A stretch of 64,000 bases of DNA from Bradyrhizobium ottawaense (GTDB lineage Bacteria > Pseudomonadota > Alphaproteobacteria > Rhizobiales > Xanthobacteraceae), in NCBI RefSeq assembly GCF_900099825.1, contig NZ_LT629693.1:7389001-7453000 (forward strand), given 5' to 3'. This document shows positions 15,866-26,561 of this stretch, piece after piece. Position numbers and translations under genes: made by a program. Each line of letters starts with the position of its first letter. Within the stretch, counting starts at the first letter, position 1. The notes beneath the pieces are model-generated. The model did no database searches, had not been told where the DNA came from, and was given only the letters and a program-made list of their open reading frames with translations.

Positions 15866-18085
15866 ATGCGTTTAGCGTTCTGGCGTGCGGGCAAGGACAA
15901 GACGGTGGTGCAGCGAGTGGTCTCGAAGCCCGCACCGGCGGTCCCGATGCCGGTCGCAGCCTCCGAAACCGGCGATCTCGACCTGCATGCGCTGGGGCAG
16001 GCGCTGGTGCGCAAGCGGGGCTGGATCGTCGTGCCGACCGTGCTGGCCGCGATCCTGTCGATCACCGCCGTCAACATGATCACGCCGCGGTACAAATCCG
16101 AAGCCCGCATCCTGGTGGACGGACGCGAGAATGTCTTCCTGCGGCCGAATGGCGAGCGCAACGATGATCAACGTAACGGACTCGACGCCGAGGCCGTGAC
16201 CAGCCAGGTCCAGTTGCTGCAATCGCGCGATCTGGCCCGCGAGATCATCCGCAAGAACAAGCTTGCCGAGCGCCCGGAATTCGATCCGGTGCTGCAGGGA
16301 TTTTCGCCGCTGAAATCGGTGCTGGCCCTGTTCGGCATCGGCCGCGATCCGTTCTCGTTGGGCCCGGAAGAGCGCGTGCTCGACGCCTATTACGAGCGCT
16401 TCACCGCCTATGCGGTCGACAAGTCTCGCGTCATCGTCGTCGAATTCCAGTCGCGCGATCCGGAGCTTGCGGCGCGCGTCGCCAACTCCATCGCCGAAGG
16501 CTATCTGGTGCTGCAGCAGAACGCACGGCAGGAGCAGGCGAAGTCCGCCGGCCAGTGGCTGTCGGGTGAAATCGAAAATCTGCGCAAGAAGGTGGCCGAC
16601 GCCGAATCTCGCGTCGAGGATTTTCGCTCGAAGTCGAGCCTGTTCGTCGGCACCAACAACACCACGCTGTCTAACCAGCAGATGGGCGAGATCAATACGC
16701 AGTTGAACAACGCCCGCGCGCTGAAGTCGGACGCCGAGTCCAAGGCGCGGCTGATCAAGGAGATGCTGCAGAGCGGCAAGCCGATCGAGGCTTCCGAGGT
16801 GCTCAATTCCGAACTGATCCGTCGGCTGTCCGAACAGCGGGTGACGCTGCGTGCGCAGCTCGCCGAACAGTCTTCGACGCTGCTCGATCAGCATCCGCGC
16901 ATCAAGGAATTGAAGGCGCAGCTCGCCGATCTCGACCGGCAGTTGCGCGAGGAGGCCGGCAAGGTCTCCCGCTCGCTGGAAAATGACTCCCGGATCGCCA
17001 ATGGCAGGGTCGAGGGCCTGATCGCCAGCCTCGATCAATTGAAGAAGCAGGCCTCCTCGAACAACGGCCAGGATGTCCAGCTCCGCGCGTTGGAGCGTGA
17101 AGCCAAGGCCCAGCGCGATCTTCTCGAATCCTATCTCGCCAAATATCGGGAGGCGACCACCCGGGAGAACATCGAGGCGGCGCCTGCCGACGGCCGCATC
17201 ATTTCCCGCGCCAGCGTTTCCAACGTTCCGGCCTATCCGAAGAAGCTGCCGATCGTGCTGATCGCGACCCTGGCGACGCTGCTGCTCACCAGTGGTGCGA
17301 TCGTGACCGGCGAATTGCTGCGCACGACCGCGCCGCGGGCTTCCGCTGCGTTCGCCGCCTGGCCGGCATCGATACGCGCGCCTTCGCTGGTTCCGGATTT
17401 GCCTGTCGAAGACCTCGAGGTTCCTGCGGCGATGCCGATCGCCCCCAATGCGGATGCCTCCCTTACGGATGCCGCGGCGGGCCGCGGCGAAATCGAACAG
17501 TTGGCCGACGATCTCGCCGGAAAGGCCGGTACGGCGCGAAAGCTGACCGTGCTCGGCACGGCGCCGGGCGAGAGCATCACGCTGACCACACTGACGCTCG
17601 CACGGTTGATGGCGCGGCAGGCGAAAGTCGTCGTCGTCGATCTCGCAGGCGCAATGCCGACGATAGCTGCGGCATCGACAGACCCGGCAGCGGCCGGGCT
17701 CGCGGAGTTGATGCAGGGTCAGACATCGTTTGCGCAGATCATCACCAAGGACCGGCAGTCGCGGGTCCATCTGGTCAGTGCCGGGCGTCCGGGCTTCGAC
17801 CGCGCGCAGCTTCAGTCGCCGCGGCTGACCTTGACGATCGATGCGCTGCTGCGGGTTTACGATCACGTGCTGCTGGACGTCGGCGCGGGCTCCGATCTGC
17901 CGGCGGAACTCCTGACGTCGCAGGCGCGTGCGGTGGTGGTGCCTGAGCCCTCGATGGCGCCGGATGCCCGTGCCGCGATGTGCGACCAGCTCCGGGCGGT
18001 CGGTTTCGCCGAGGTGACGATGCTGAACGAGCCGTATCGGTCCTCGGACGCCATCGAACCCGGCCCGCGCATGGTGGCGGCGTAA
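15866..18085 (+). CDS. Exopolysaccharide chain-length/transport protein (Wzz-GNVR) with degenerate tyrosine-kinase domain
   Basis: This 739-residue protein has a Wzz domain with a first membrane helix near residues 48-70 (IVVPTVLAAILSITAV) and a long periplasmic coiled-coil region (about 200-440). A GNVR-type segment precedes the second helix near 465-490 (LPIVLIATLATLLLTSGAI). The C-terminal 160 residues have the BY-kinase ATPase fold, but the Walker A loop reads GTAPGESITLTT (about residue 564) instead of the usual GEGK(S/T), so the ATP-binding lysine is missing. The C-terminus also lacks a tyrosine cluster. ATP-dependent kinase control is therefore unlikely. It probably sets polymer length at the inner membrane. 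The ATG at 15866 follows GGGAG. Confidence 0.85.
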   Translation: MRLAFWRAGKDKTVVQRVVSKPAPAVPMPVAASETGDLDLHALGQALVRKRGWIVVPTVLAAILSITAVNMITPRYKSEARILVDGRENVFLRPNGERNDDQRNGLDAEAVTSQVQLLQSRDLAREIIRKNKLAERPEFDPVLQGFSPLKSVLALFGIGRDPFSLGPEERVLDAYYERFTAYAVDKSRVIVVEFQSRDPELAARVANSIAEGYLVLQQNARQEQAKSAGQWLSGEIENLRKKVADAESRVEDFRSKSSLFVGTNNTTLSNQQMGEINTQLNNARALKSDAESKARLIKEMLQSGKPIEASEVLNSELIRRLSEQRVTLRAQLAEQSSTLLDQHPRIKELKAQLADLDRQLREEAGKVSRSLENDSRIANGRVEGLIASLDQLKKQASSNNGQDVQLRALEREAKAQRDLLESYLAKYREATTRENIEAAPADGRIISRASVSNVPAYPKKLPIVLIATLATLLLTSGAIVTGELLRTTAPRASAAFAAWPASIRAPSLVPDLPVEDLEVPAAMPIAPNADASLTDAAAGRGEIEQLADDLAGKAGTARKLTVLGTAPGESITLTTLTLARLMARQAKVVVVDLAGAMPTIAAASTDPAAAGLAELMQGQTSFAQIITKDRQSRVHLVSAGRPGFDRAQLQSPRLTLTIDALLRVYDHVLLDVGAGSDLPAELLTSQARAVVVPEPSMAPDARAAMCDQLRAVGFAEVTMLNEPYRSSDAIEPGPRMVAA

Positions 18086-18097
18086 GGTTTGCTTCGT

Positions 18098-18169
18098 AGG
18101 TGGGTTAGCGAAGCGTAACCCACCGATGTCCGCAAAGATGGTGGGTAACGGCTTCGCCTAACCCACCCG
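18098..18169. repeat. Palindromic GTGGGTTA repeat
   Basis: GGTGGGTTAGCGAAGCGTAA and the later TTCGCCTAACCCACC form inverted halves, and each half is itself partly palindromic. It follows the Wzz-like gene within 20 bases of its stop and probably ends that transcript. Confidence 0.7.
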
Positions 18170-18182
18170 GTTCCCTGTCAGA

Positions 18183-18309
18183 CCTCATCCTGAGGAGTCG
18201 CGCAGCGGCGTCTCGAAGGATGAATGGCACCAGTTTGGCCGCATGGTTCGAGGCGGCGCCAACGGGGCGCGCGTTCGCGCGACCCGTTGGCGCCTCCTCA
18301 CCATGAGGG
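18183..18309. repeat. Palindromic CCTCATCCTGAGGAG repeat with inserted CG-rich hairpin module
   Basis: CCTCATCCTGAGGAG at the left pairs with CTCCTCACCATGAGG at the right, with arms CGTCTCGAAGGATG and CATGGTTCGAGGCG inside. The segment 18256-18293 is a near-perfect palindrome with 12-base arms (GGCGCCAACGGG / CCCGTTGGCGCC). It shares its core with the module inserted in the repeat at 9971. It lies between the convergent Wzz-like and CelD-like genes. Confidence 0.8.
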
Positions 18310-18315
18310 TTATGA

Positions 18316-19500
18316 TTAGCTGAACGCGTTGCGCAGCTTTTGCGCCATCCCGAGCAGCGCCGGATTGTGCTTCACCAGACGCTTGGTGCGGTTGAGGCCC
18401 GACATGACGCCGGCCGCGAGCTTGCCGCGCTGGCTGAGCGCAATGAAGCTGTCGAAGATCGGTTCGTCGTCCTTGCAGAACAGCCGCTTGTAATCGTCCG
18501 ATCCGATCCCGAGATCGAGGGCGCGATAATCCTGTGCGGCATAGTGGTCGATGATGTCGCGCATCAGGATCAGGCCAGGGCTGTATTTCGCGCTGGCCGA
18601 CATCGTGTAGGTGTTGAACATCATCGAAAACCGATAATCGTCGGCCACTCCGGCGAAGATCGCGATCACTTCCTCGTCGCATTCCAGCGCGTGAATATCG
18701 ATGACGTGGTGGCCGTTGGGAAGCGGCGTCGTGCAGGCCAGGCGAATGAAATCCTCGATGCCGGGATCGGCAAAGACGTTCGGCAGTTTCTGTTCGGCCA
18801 TCCGCAGCGGCTTGACGCGGAAGAACCAGTCGAGCAGCCGGGTGGCGTCGGCCTCGGTCGACGCGACATGGTAGCGGTAGCCGGGCAGGGACTGCAGCTT
18901 GCGCTCCTTGCCCTTGAGGCGGCGCCGGAATGAATTGCTGACCAGCGTCGCGGGAGCCGCACCCGGCTCCATCGTCAGCACTGGACAGTCATTGGCCGAC
19001 GGCTGATGCGGCAACAGCGCCAGCGGATTGGGTAGATCGCGCCAGCGCAGCGGCTGCTGGTGCAGCGCGAACACGTCGGCTTCGGCGCGCTGCGCTATCG
19101 CCGATATCAGGCCTTCGAGATCGGCCTGCGTCGCGCTCGCGGCAAAATCCCGGTCCCACAGCGCCATGTTGAAGGTCGAATGCTTGCCGCCCATGAAGCC
19201 TGCGCAGCGCGCGCCGTAAGCGTGCCTGAGTGCGAGCGGCAGCAGCAACAGCGGGCGGCGTTCCGCATCGTGGCCAATGACGATGAAGGGAACGAGGCCT
19301 TCGCGCTCGCCGACCTGCCGCTGCCAGGCGGCAACGAAATCGAAGCGCTGATAGGGCGTGAAGGAGGCTTGCTGGTTTTCGAGGCCGCGCCAGACCGCTT
19401 CAGCAGACGCGAGGTCGTGAACGATATCGATGCCGGCGATGCGGCCGGACTTCGGCCATGTATCCGCCGTACCGTTGTCAATCGCGGCAGCCATGGTCAT
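18316..19500 (-). CDS. CelD/BcsL-like GNAT-fold acyltransferase
   Basis: This 394-residue protein belongs to the acetyltransferase-6/FemAB-like group often annotated as cellulose-biosynthesis CelD-like. Typical parts are the opening aromatic stretch ASFTPYQRFDFVAAWQRQVG, the NSFRRRLKGKERKL basic segment, and the C-terminal acyl-CoA fold with SASAKYSPGLILMRDIIDHYAAQDYRALDLGIGSDDYK. The last of these is nearly diagnostic for this group (YSPG, DLG.G...YK). It probably adds an acyl or aminoacyl group to a surface glycan or its precursor. It lies in the exopolysaccharide locus, convergent with the Wzz-like gene and divergent from the deacetylase-fold gene at 19564. Confidence 0.8.
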   Translation of the reverse strand: MTMAAAIDNGTADTWPKSGRIAGIDIVHDLASAEAVWRGLENQQASFTPYQRFDFVAAWQRQVGEREGLVPFIVIGHDAERRPLLLLPLALRHAYGARCAGFMGGKHSTFNMALWDRDFAASATQADLEGLISAIAQRAEADVFALHQQPLRWRDLPNPLALLPHQPSANDCPVLTMEPGAAPATLVSNSFRRRLKGKERKLQSLPGYRYHVASTEADATRLLDWFFRVKPLRMAEQKLPNVFADPGIEDFIRLACTTPLPNGHHVIDIHALECDEEVIAIFAGVADDYRFSMMFNTYTMSASAKYSPGLILMRDIIDHYAAQDYRALDLGIGSDDYKRLFCKDDEPIFDSFIALSQRGKLAAGVMSGLNRTKRLVKHNPALLGMAQKLRNAFS

Positions 19501-19503
19501 CGC

Positions 19504-19528
19504 GGAACCCGTGTTATATGAAATTGTT
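19504..19528 (+). promoter_or_regulatory. Possible EcfG-type promoter for the deacetylase-fold gene
   Basis: GGAAC at 19504-19508 is followed after 16 bases by TGTT at 19525-19528, with the same -10 variant as at 2511. It lies 36 bases before the ATG at 19564. The match is imperfect and overlaps the 5' end of the divergent gene, so a chance hit is possible. Confidence 0.35.
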
Positions 19529-19563
19529 TACAATTTGCGGCTTTGCCCGACCTTCGCAGGGAA

Positions 19564-20682
19564 ATGTCAACAAAGCGTAATAACATTGCGGTCGCGGCGC
19601 GCACGCTCGGCCGTGGTTGGGGGCGGACGTTGGCGTCGGACACAGGGATTTTGCAGCGGGCCCGGATGGAGCTCGCTTATTTCAGCGGCTACGCGCGATG
19701 GAAGCAGCGGCAGACCGGCGGCGCCGGCGTCATCCTGCGGTTCGAGCGCGTGCGTCCGCGGCAGTCCCAGCGATTTCAGCCGCATCGGGCAGGCGAGATC
19801 ACGCCGCAATTTCTCGACCGGACGATCCGGGCGCTGAAGCGCTGGAAATTCGACCTGGTGACGATCGACGAGGTGTGCCGGCGGGCGGTCACGCTGCCGA
19901 AGCCAAGGCCGTTTGTCTGCCTGACCTTCGACGGCGGCTACAAGGACGTCATCACCGCGGCCTATCCGGTGCTGGCGAGGCACGGCGTTCCCTTCGTCGT
20001 CTACCTGCCGACCGCCTTTCCCGACGGGCTCGGCGAAATGTGGTGGCTGGCGCTGGAAGAGCTGATCGCGCGCGAAAGCCGCATCAGCCTGGTGATCGAC
20101 CGCAAGGAGCGGCACTTCGCCACCCGCCATGTTTCGGAGAAGCATGACGCGTTCGAATTTCTCGTGAGCTGGATGCGGACGCTGCCGCCATCGGATCTGT
20201 CATTCGCCATCAACGACCTCTGCAAACGCTATTCGCTCGATCTCGCAGCGCTGTCGCGCAGTGCGTCGATGGACTGGGACGATCTGGCAAGGCTCGCGGC
20301 CGATCCGCTGGTGACGATCGGCAGTGCGACGGTGAATTGCCCCGTGCTGTCGAATCTCCGGGATGCCGACGCCAGGCGCGAAATCGCGATGGGCAAGGCG
20401 GTTGCGGAGACCGCCTTTCGCCGCGACGTCAGGCATTTCGCCTATCCGTTCGGCGACCGCGAATCCTGGCGGCGGCAGCATCTGGAGATGGCGCAGGAGA
20501 TAGGCTTTGCCAGCGCGGTGTCGGCCATTCCCGGTGTCGTCGAGCCGAAGGGATACACCAACCTCCACGCGCTGCCGCGCGTCGGCTGGGACGGGCGACA
20601 GCGCTCGCTGCGCATGATGCGCGTCATCCTGTCCGGAATGATGTTCCCACCGGTCAAACCGACCAGGGACAATCTGGCTTAG
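19564..20682 (+). CDS. Polysaccharide deacetylase-fold protein lacking the metal-binding triad
   Basis: This 372-residue protein has the NodB-homology fold but not its metal site. Motif 1 reads TFDGG (residues 121-125) instead of TFDDG, so the metal-binding aspartate is glycine. Motif 2 reads S-A-T-V-N-C (residues 254-259) instead of S-H-T-x-x-H, so both metal-binding histidines are lost (Ala255, Cys259). Motif 3 is kept (FAYPFGD, about 292-298). Active deacetylases use this Asp-His-His triad with zinc or a similar metal to remove acetyl groups from glycans. This protein is therefore probably catalytically inactive in that chemistry, perhaps a glycan-binding or structural member of the exopolysaccharide locus. 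The ATG follows AGGGA; no signal peptide is evident. Confidence 0.82.
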   Translation: MSTKRNNIAVAARTLGRGWGRTLASDTGILQRARMELAYFSGYARWKQRQTGGAGVILRFERVRPRQSQRFQPHRAGEITPQFLDRTIRALKRWKFDLVTIDEVCRRAVTLPKPRPFVCLTFDGGYKDVITAAYPVLARHGVPFVVYLPTAFPDGLGEMWWLALEELIARESRISLVIDRKERHFATRHVSEKHDAFEFLVSWMRTLPPSDLSFAINDLCKRYSLDLAALSRSASMDWDDLARLAADPLVTIGSATVNCPVLSNLRDADARREIAMGKAVAETAFRRDVRHFAYPFGDRESWRRQHLEMAQEIGFASAVSAIPGVVEPKGYTNLHALPRVGWDGRQRSLRMMRVILSGMMFPPVKPTRDNLA

Positions 20683-20691
20683 AAAGACAAC

Positions 20692-20904
20692 TTAGACTTG
20701 GCGATCCGGCCGCGACATCCAGCTAATGATCGGCATGGCCGGCAATACCCATCCAAGCCCGGCTACGACGTAGAAGATCGCCTGCAGCAGCCCGGAATTG
20801 GCCAGCCACGGCGTCTGCGCGATCGTCATTCCCATCAGCGACCACACCACGACCAGCACCAGCAAGGCGATGGTTCCGAACAGTTTGCGGGTGCGTATCG
20901 TCAT
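20692..20904 (-). CDS. DUF2842 small membrane protein
   Basis: This 70-residue protein has two hydrophobic helices ([18 protein letters not shown] and [21 protein letters not shown]) and a C-terminal MSRPDR, the layout of the alphaproteobacterial DUF2842 family. The role is unknown. It diverges from the heme A synthase gene (21007), and the shared 100-base gap must hold both promoters. This neighbourhood is common in the group and hints at a link to respiratory membrane assembly, which is inference only. Confidence 0.78.
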   Translation of the reverse strand: MTIRTRKLFGTIALLVLVVVWSLMGMTIAQTPWLANSGLLQAIFYVVAGLGWVLPAMPIISWMSRPDRQV

Positions 20905-21006
20905 GGCGGATATGTGAAGCTCGCTGCTGTTGGCGCGGCTTGCGCGCCGGAAGGGGCGGACTATAAGGGGCGCGGCAATTCAATCAAGCACGGTTCTTCG
21001 AATTCC

Positions 21007-22098
21007 ATGACCGGTAATTCCGCACAGCAGGCCCCGCAACTTGGCGCCGTCAAATGGTGGCTGATTTCGGTCGCCGCCCTGATCGCGATCATGGTGCTGG
21101 TCGGCGGCGCCACGCGGCTCACGGAATCCGGATTGTCGATCGTGGAGTGGAAACCGGTCACCGGCACGCTGCCGCCGCTCGACGACGCGCAATGGGCGCA
21201 GGCCTTCGAGGGCTACAAGGCGATCCCGCAATACCGCGAGCTCAATGCCGGCATGAATCTCTCCGAGTTCAAGACCATCTTCTGGTGGGAATGGAGCCAT
21301 CGGCTGCTCGGCCGCGTCATCGGCGCGGTCTACCTGCTGCCGTTCCTGTTCTTTCTCTGGCGCGGCGTTCTCGGCGCCGAATTGAAGCGGCGGTTGTGGC
21401 TGATCTTCGGGCTTGGCGCGCTGCAGGGCGCGGTTGGCTGGTGGATGGTGGCCTCGGGGCTGTCGCAGCGGGTCGAGGTCTCGCAATATCGCCTGGCGAC
21501 GCATCTGGTGCTGGCGCTGCTGATCTTTGCCGCTGTCGTCTGGACGCTGCGGCGATTGTCGGATCGGCCGCGGCCCGTCGCACCGGCGCGGCTGAAGATC
21601 ACGGCGATGGCGCTGCTGGCGCTGACCTTCGTGCAGCTCTATTTCGGGGCGCTGGTCGCCGGTCTCCGCGCCGGCAGGGTCTACAACACCTGGCCCGACA
21701 TCGACGGCAGCTTCATCCCATCCGCCGCGCGGCTGTGGTTCGAGGAGCCGTGGTGGCGCAACCTGTTCGACAATACGCTGACCGTGCAGTTCGAGCATCG
21801 CATGACCGCCTATGCGCTGCTGGCGCTGGCGATCCTGCACGCGATCGATGCCGTGCGGTCGCGGGCGGGGGCTGCCGTTGTCGGCGGCGCCGGGTGGCTG
21901 GTCGCGGCGATCCTGCTGCAGGCCACGCTCGGCATCCTCACGCTGCTGCGCCAGGTCCCGATCGATCTGGCTTTGACGCACCAGGCAGTCGCGATCGTAG
22001 TGTTGACGCTGGCGGTCGTTCAGGCAGAGCGGCTGGCTGCGCGCGGCGTCGCGCAGGGCAGCGGGAATCTGACCTTGCCGGTCGGGCAGCCCGGCTGA
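21007..22098 (+). CDS. ctaA: Heme A synthase
   Basis: CtaA oxidises the C8 methyl group of heme O to the formyl group of heme A, the cofactor of cytochrome aa3 oxidase. This 363-residue version is the type 2 (alphaproteobacterial/mitochondrial Cox15) form. It has eight membrane helices and the family motifs [25 protein letters not shown] near residue 35, [39 protein letters not shown], and [17 protein letters not shown]. The histidines in EWSHR, THLVLA, EHRMTA and LTHQA are the heme ligands expected in the two four-helix bundles. The ATG at 21007 gives the standard short N-terminus. It is convergent with nadC, with only two bases between stop codons. Confidence 0.93.
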   Translation: MTGNSAQQAPQLGAVKWWLISVAALIAIMVLVGGATRLTESGLSIVEWKPVTGTLPPLDDAQWAQAFEGYKAIPQYRELNAGMNLSEFKTIFWWEWSHRLLGRVIGAVYLLPFLFFLWRGVLGAELKRRLWLIFGLGALQGAVGWWMVASGLSQRVEVSQYRLATHLVLALLIFAAVVWTLRRLSDRPRPVAPARLKITAMALLALTFVQLYFGALVAGLRAGRVYNTWPDIDGSFIPSAARLWFEEPWWRNLFDNTLTVQFEHRMTAYALLALAILHAIDAVRSRAGAAVVGGAGWLVAAILLQATLGILTLLRQVPIDLALTHQAVAIVVLTLAVVQAERLAARGVAQGSGNLTLPVGQPG

Positions 22099-22100
22099 TC

Positions 22101-22984
22101 CTACGCCGCCGCGCTGCGCGCGTTCCCCGCTGAACCGGCTTCCAGGTAATCCAGCCCGATATCGAGCGCGGCGGAACTGTGCGTCAGCCAGCCCGCGGAA
22201 ATCAGGTCGACGCCGGTGGCGGCGATGGCGCCGGCGGTGGCTGCCGTGATGCGGCCGGAGGCTTCGGTGATCGCCCGGCCATCGGTCATGGCGACCGCCT
22301 GTCGCAGCTCGTCGGTCGTCATGTTGTCGAGCAGGACCGCGTCGACGCCGAGCGCCAGTACCTGTTCAAGTTGCGCGAGCGTATCGACCTCGACCTCGAT
22401 CTTGACGAGGTGGCCGGCGTGCGCTTTGGCGCGCTCGATCGCGGTGCGGATGCTGCCGGCGAGCGCAATATGGTTGTCCTTGATCAGCATGGCGTCGTCG
22501 AGGCCGAAGCGGTGATTGCTGCCGCCGCCGGCGCGGACCGCGTATTTTTCCAGCGCGCGTAGTCCGGGCGTGGTCTTGCGGGTGCAAACGATGCGCGCCT
22601 TGGTGCCCTGTGCGGCCGATACCAGCGAAGCCGTCGCGGTGGCGACGCCGCTCAGATGGCAGAGAAAATTCAGCGCCGTCCGTTCGCCGGTCAGGAGGCC
22701 GCGCGCGGGCCCGTCGATTTCAGCGATGACATCTCCGGGCGTGACGACGCTGCCGTCCGGCCGCGCGGCGGTGAGCCTGATCTCGGGGGAAGCGAGTTGA
22801 AACGCCGTGCGGGCGATGTCGAGCCCGGCCACGATGCCGGGCTGGCGCGCGCGCAGCACCAATGAGGCCCGCCGGTCGGCCGGCACGATCGCATCCGCGG
22901 TGATGTCGCCGGCGCGGCCGAGATCTTCGAGCAGCGCGGTCCGAACCAGCGGTTCGTACATGAGGGGCAGAAGAGGCGTAAGCG

Positions 22985-22988
<4 letters not shown>
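22101..22988 (-). CDS. nadC: Nicotinate-nucleotide pyrophosphorylase (carboxylating)
   Basis: NadC (295 residues) joins quinolinate with phosphoribosyl pyrophosphate to give nicotinate mononucleotide and CO2, the third step of de novo NAD synthesis. The quinolinate phosphoribosyltransferase fold is clear: ALLEDLGRAGDITADAI, RTALNFLCHLSGVAT, CTRKTTPGLRALEKYAVRAGGGSNHRFGLDDAMLIKDNH (the Arg, Lys and His residues bind quinolinate), then EVEVDTL, AVLLDNM, and ITEASGRI. Its ATG overlaps the nadB stop codon (ATGA), so the two are translationally coupled. It is the last gene of nadA-nadB-nadC. Confidence 0.95.
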
Positions 22989-25521
<2,533 letters not shown>

Positions 25522-25522
25522 T

Positions 25523-25541
25523 TATACTCTCCATGAGCATA
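25523..25541. promoter_or_regulatory. Putative NadQ operator, site 1, overlapping the nadA ribosome-binding site
   Basis: TATACTC-N5-GAGCATA is a near-perfect inverted repeat (19 bp) ending two bases before the nadA ATG. A second copy with the same layout lies 27 bp further upstream. Its right position between nadQ and nadA, and its symmetry, fit an operator for NadQ. The exact NadQ consensus is from memory and the assignment is inferred. Confidence 0.7.
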
Positions 25542-25549
25542 TTCTGACT

Positions 25550-25568
25550 TATACTTAGCCTGAGCATA
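25550..25568. promoter_or_regulatory. Putative NadQ operator, site 2
   Basis: TATACTT-N5-GAGCATA repeats the symmetry of site 1 with one change in the left arm. The two centres are 27 bp apart, about two and a half helical turns, which would put bound dimers on nearly opposite faces. It lies eight bases downstream of the nadQ stop codon. Confidence 0.65.
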
Positions 25569-25575
25569 ATCGAAG

Positions 25576-26532
25576 TCAAGTGCGCGAAAGAGGAAGTTTG
25601 GTGCCGGCGACGGCGCGTTCGGCCAGTACGGCGTGGCGGAACCGGAACAGCTTGGCCGGCCGTCCAACCGTCTCAGTGGCGATTGCGCCAGTTTCCTCAA
25701 CGAGTTGCTGCTGCTCCATCAGGCGGCGGAAGTTCTGCTTGTGCACCAGCCGACCTGCAAGCGCTTCAACACTGCGTTGCAGTTGCAGCAGGGTGAATTC
25801 AGCCGGCATCAGCTCGAATACGACGGGGCGGTATTTGATCTTGGCGCGCAGCCTCGCGATTCCGGTCGCGAGAATCCGGCGGTGATCGCCGGTCATGGCC
25901 CGGCCGGGGACGACCGCTGCCGCGCTGCCGCCGTCGCGTACGGCTTCCGGGATCAGCGAGGCCTCGTACAGCAGCTCATAGCGCTGCAGCACCAGTTCCT
26001 CGTTCCATTCGCGGTCGTCGAGGCCGAAGGTGATGGCGACGCGCTGCCAGCGGTCGCGCTGCAGGTTGGCGGATGGCGCCGACTTCGCCCATGCCCGCAG
26101 CCGGGGTGTCAGTAGTTTCGCGATCAAAGCGGGGGCGCCGGCCCGGTGGTCTTCCCAGGGGAAATAATCGTACCAGCCGGACCAGTGGGCCTCAAAGCCC
26201 GCGCCGACCTGGTCTTCGCGGGTCAGGCCGAGATAGCTGATCGAGATCGTATGCGGCGACTTGGCGTCGCCGGTCCGCCCGCGATCGGCGAAAGTATAGA
26301 GCTGTTCGACATAGCCGAGCGGATGGCCGGTCTGCGCCTCGACCCATGCCCGCAAACCCGATTGCAGCGAGCGGTGCGCAAACTCAAACGGACCGCTCGG
26401 CAGCGCGTCCGCCTTGGCGATCGTCATGATCTTCGGCTCGCCCTCGGTCACGGCGGCGAGAACGGCGACGAGATCGGCGGTGATGACGTTCGCTGTCACC
26501 GATCCCCTGGGTTTTCGCAGTGCCGTTGCCAC
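25576..26532 (-). CDS. nadQ: NadQ-type regulator of NAD synthesis (Nudix-like plus winged helix)
   Basis: This 318-residue protein fits COG4111/NadQ, a repressor proposed for alphaproteobacterial nadABC operons. The N-terminal 180 residues resemble a Nudix-like fold (SLQSGLRAWVEAQTGHPLGYVEQLYTFADRGR, SISYLGLTRED), but I see no intact Nudix catalytic box, so it probably senses a ligand rather than hydrolyses it. The C-terminal third (FELMPAEFTLLQLQRSVEALAG, HKQNFRRLME, VEETG, GRPAKLFRF) is a winged helix-turn-helix like that of NrtR. It starts with GTG at 26532 after GGAGA and lies directly upstream of nadA on the same strand, with two operator-like repeats in the 54-base gap. Confidence 0.82.
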   Translation of the reverse strand: MATALRKPRGSVTANVITADLVAVLAAVTEGEPKIMTIAKADALPSGPFEFAHRSLQSGLRAWVEAQTGHPLGYVEQLYTFADRGRTGDAKSPHTISISYLGLTREDQVGAGFEAHWSGWYDYFPWEDHRAGAPALIAKLLTPRLRAWAKSAPSANLQRDRWQRVAITFGLDDREWNEELVLQRYELLYEASLIPEAVRDGGSAAAVVPGRAMTGDHRRILATGIARLRAKIKYRPVVFELMPAEFTLLQLQRSVEALAGRLVHKQNFRRLMEQQQLVEETGAIATETVGRPAKLFRFRHAVLAERAVAGTKLPLSRT

Positions 26533-26561
26533 GTCCGTCTCCGTTGTTGGCGGTTACGCGA

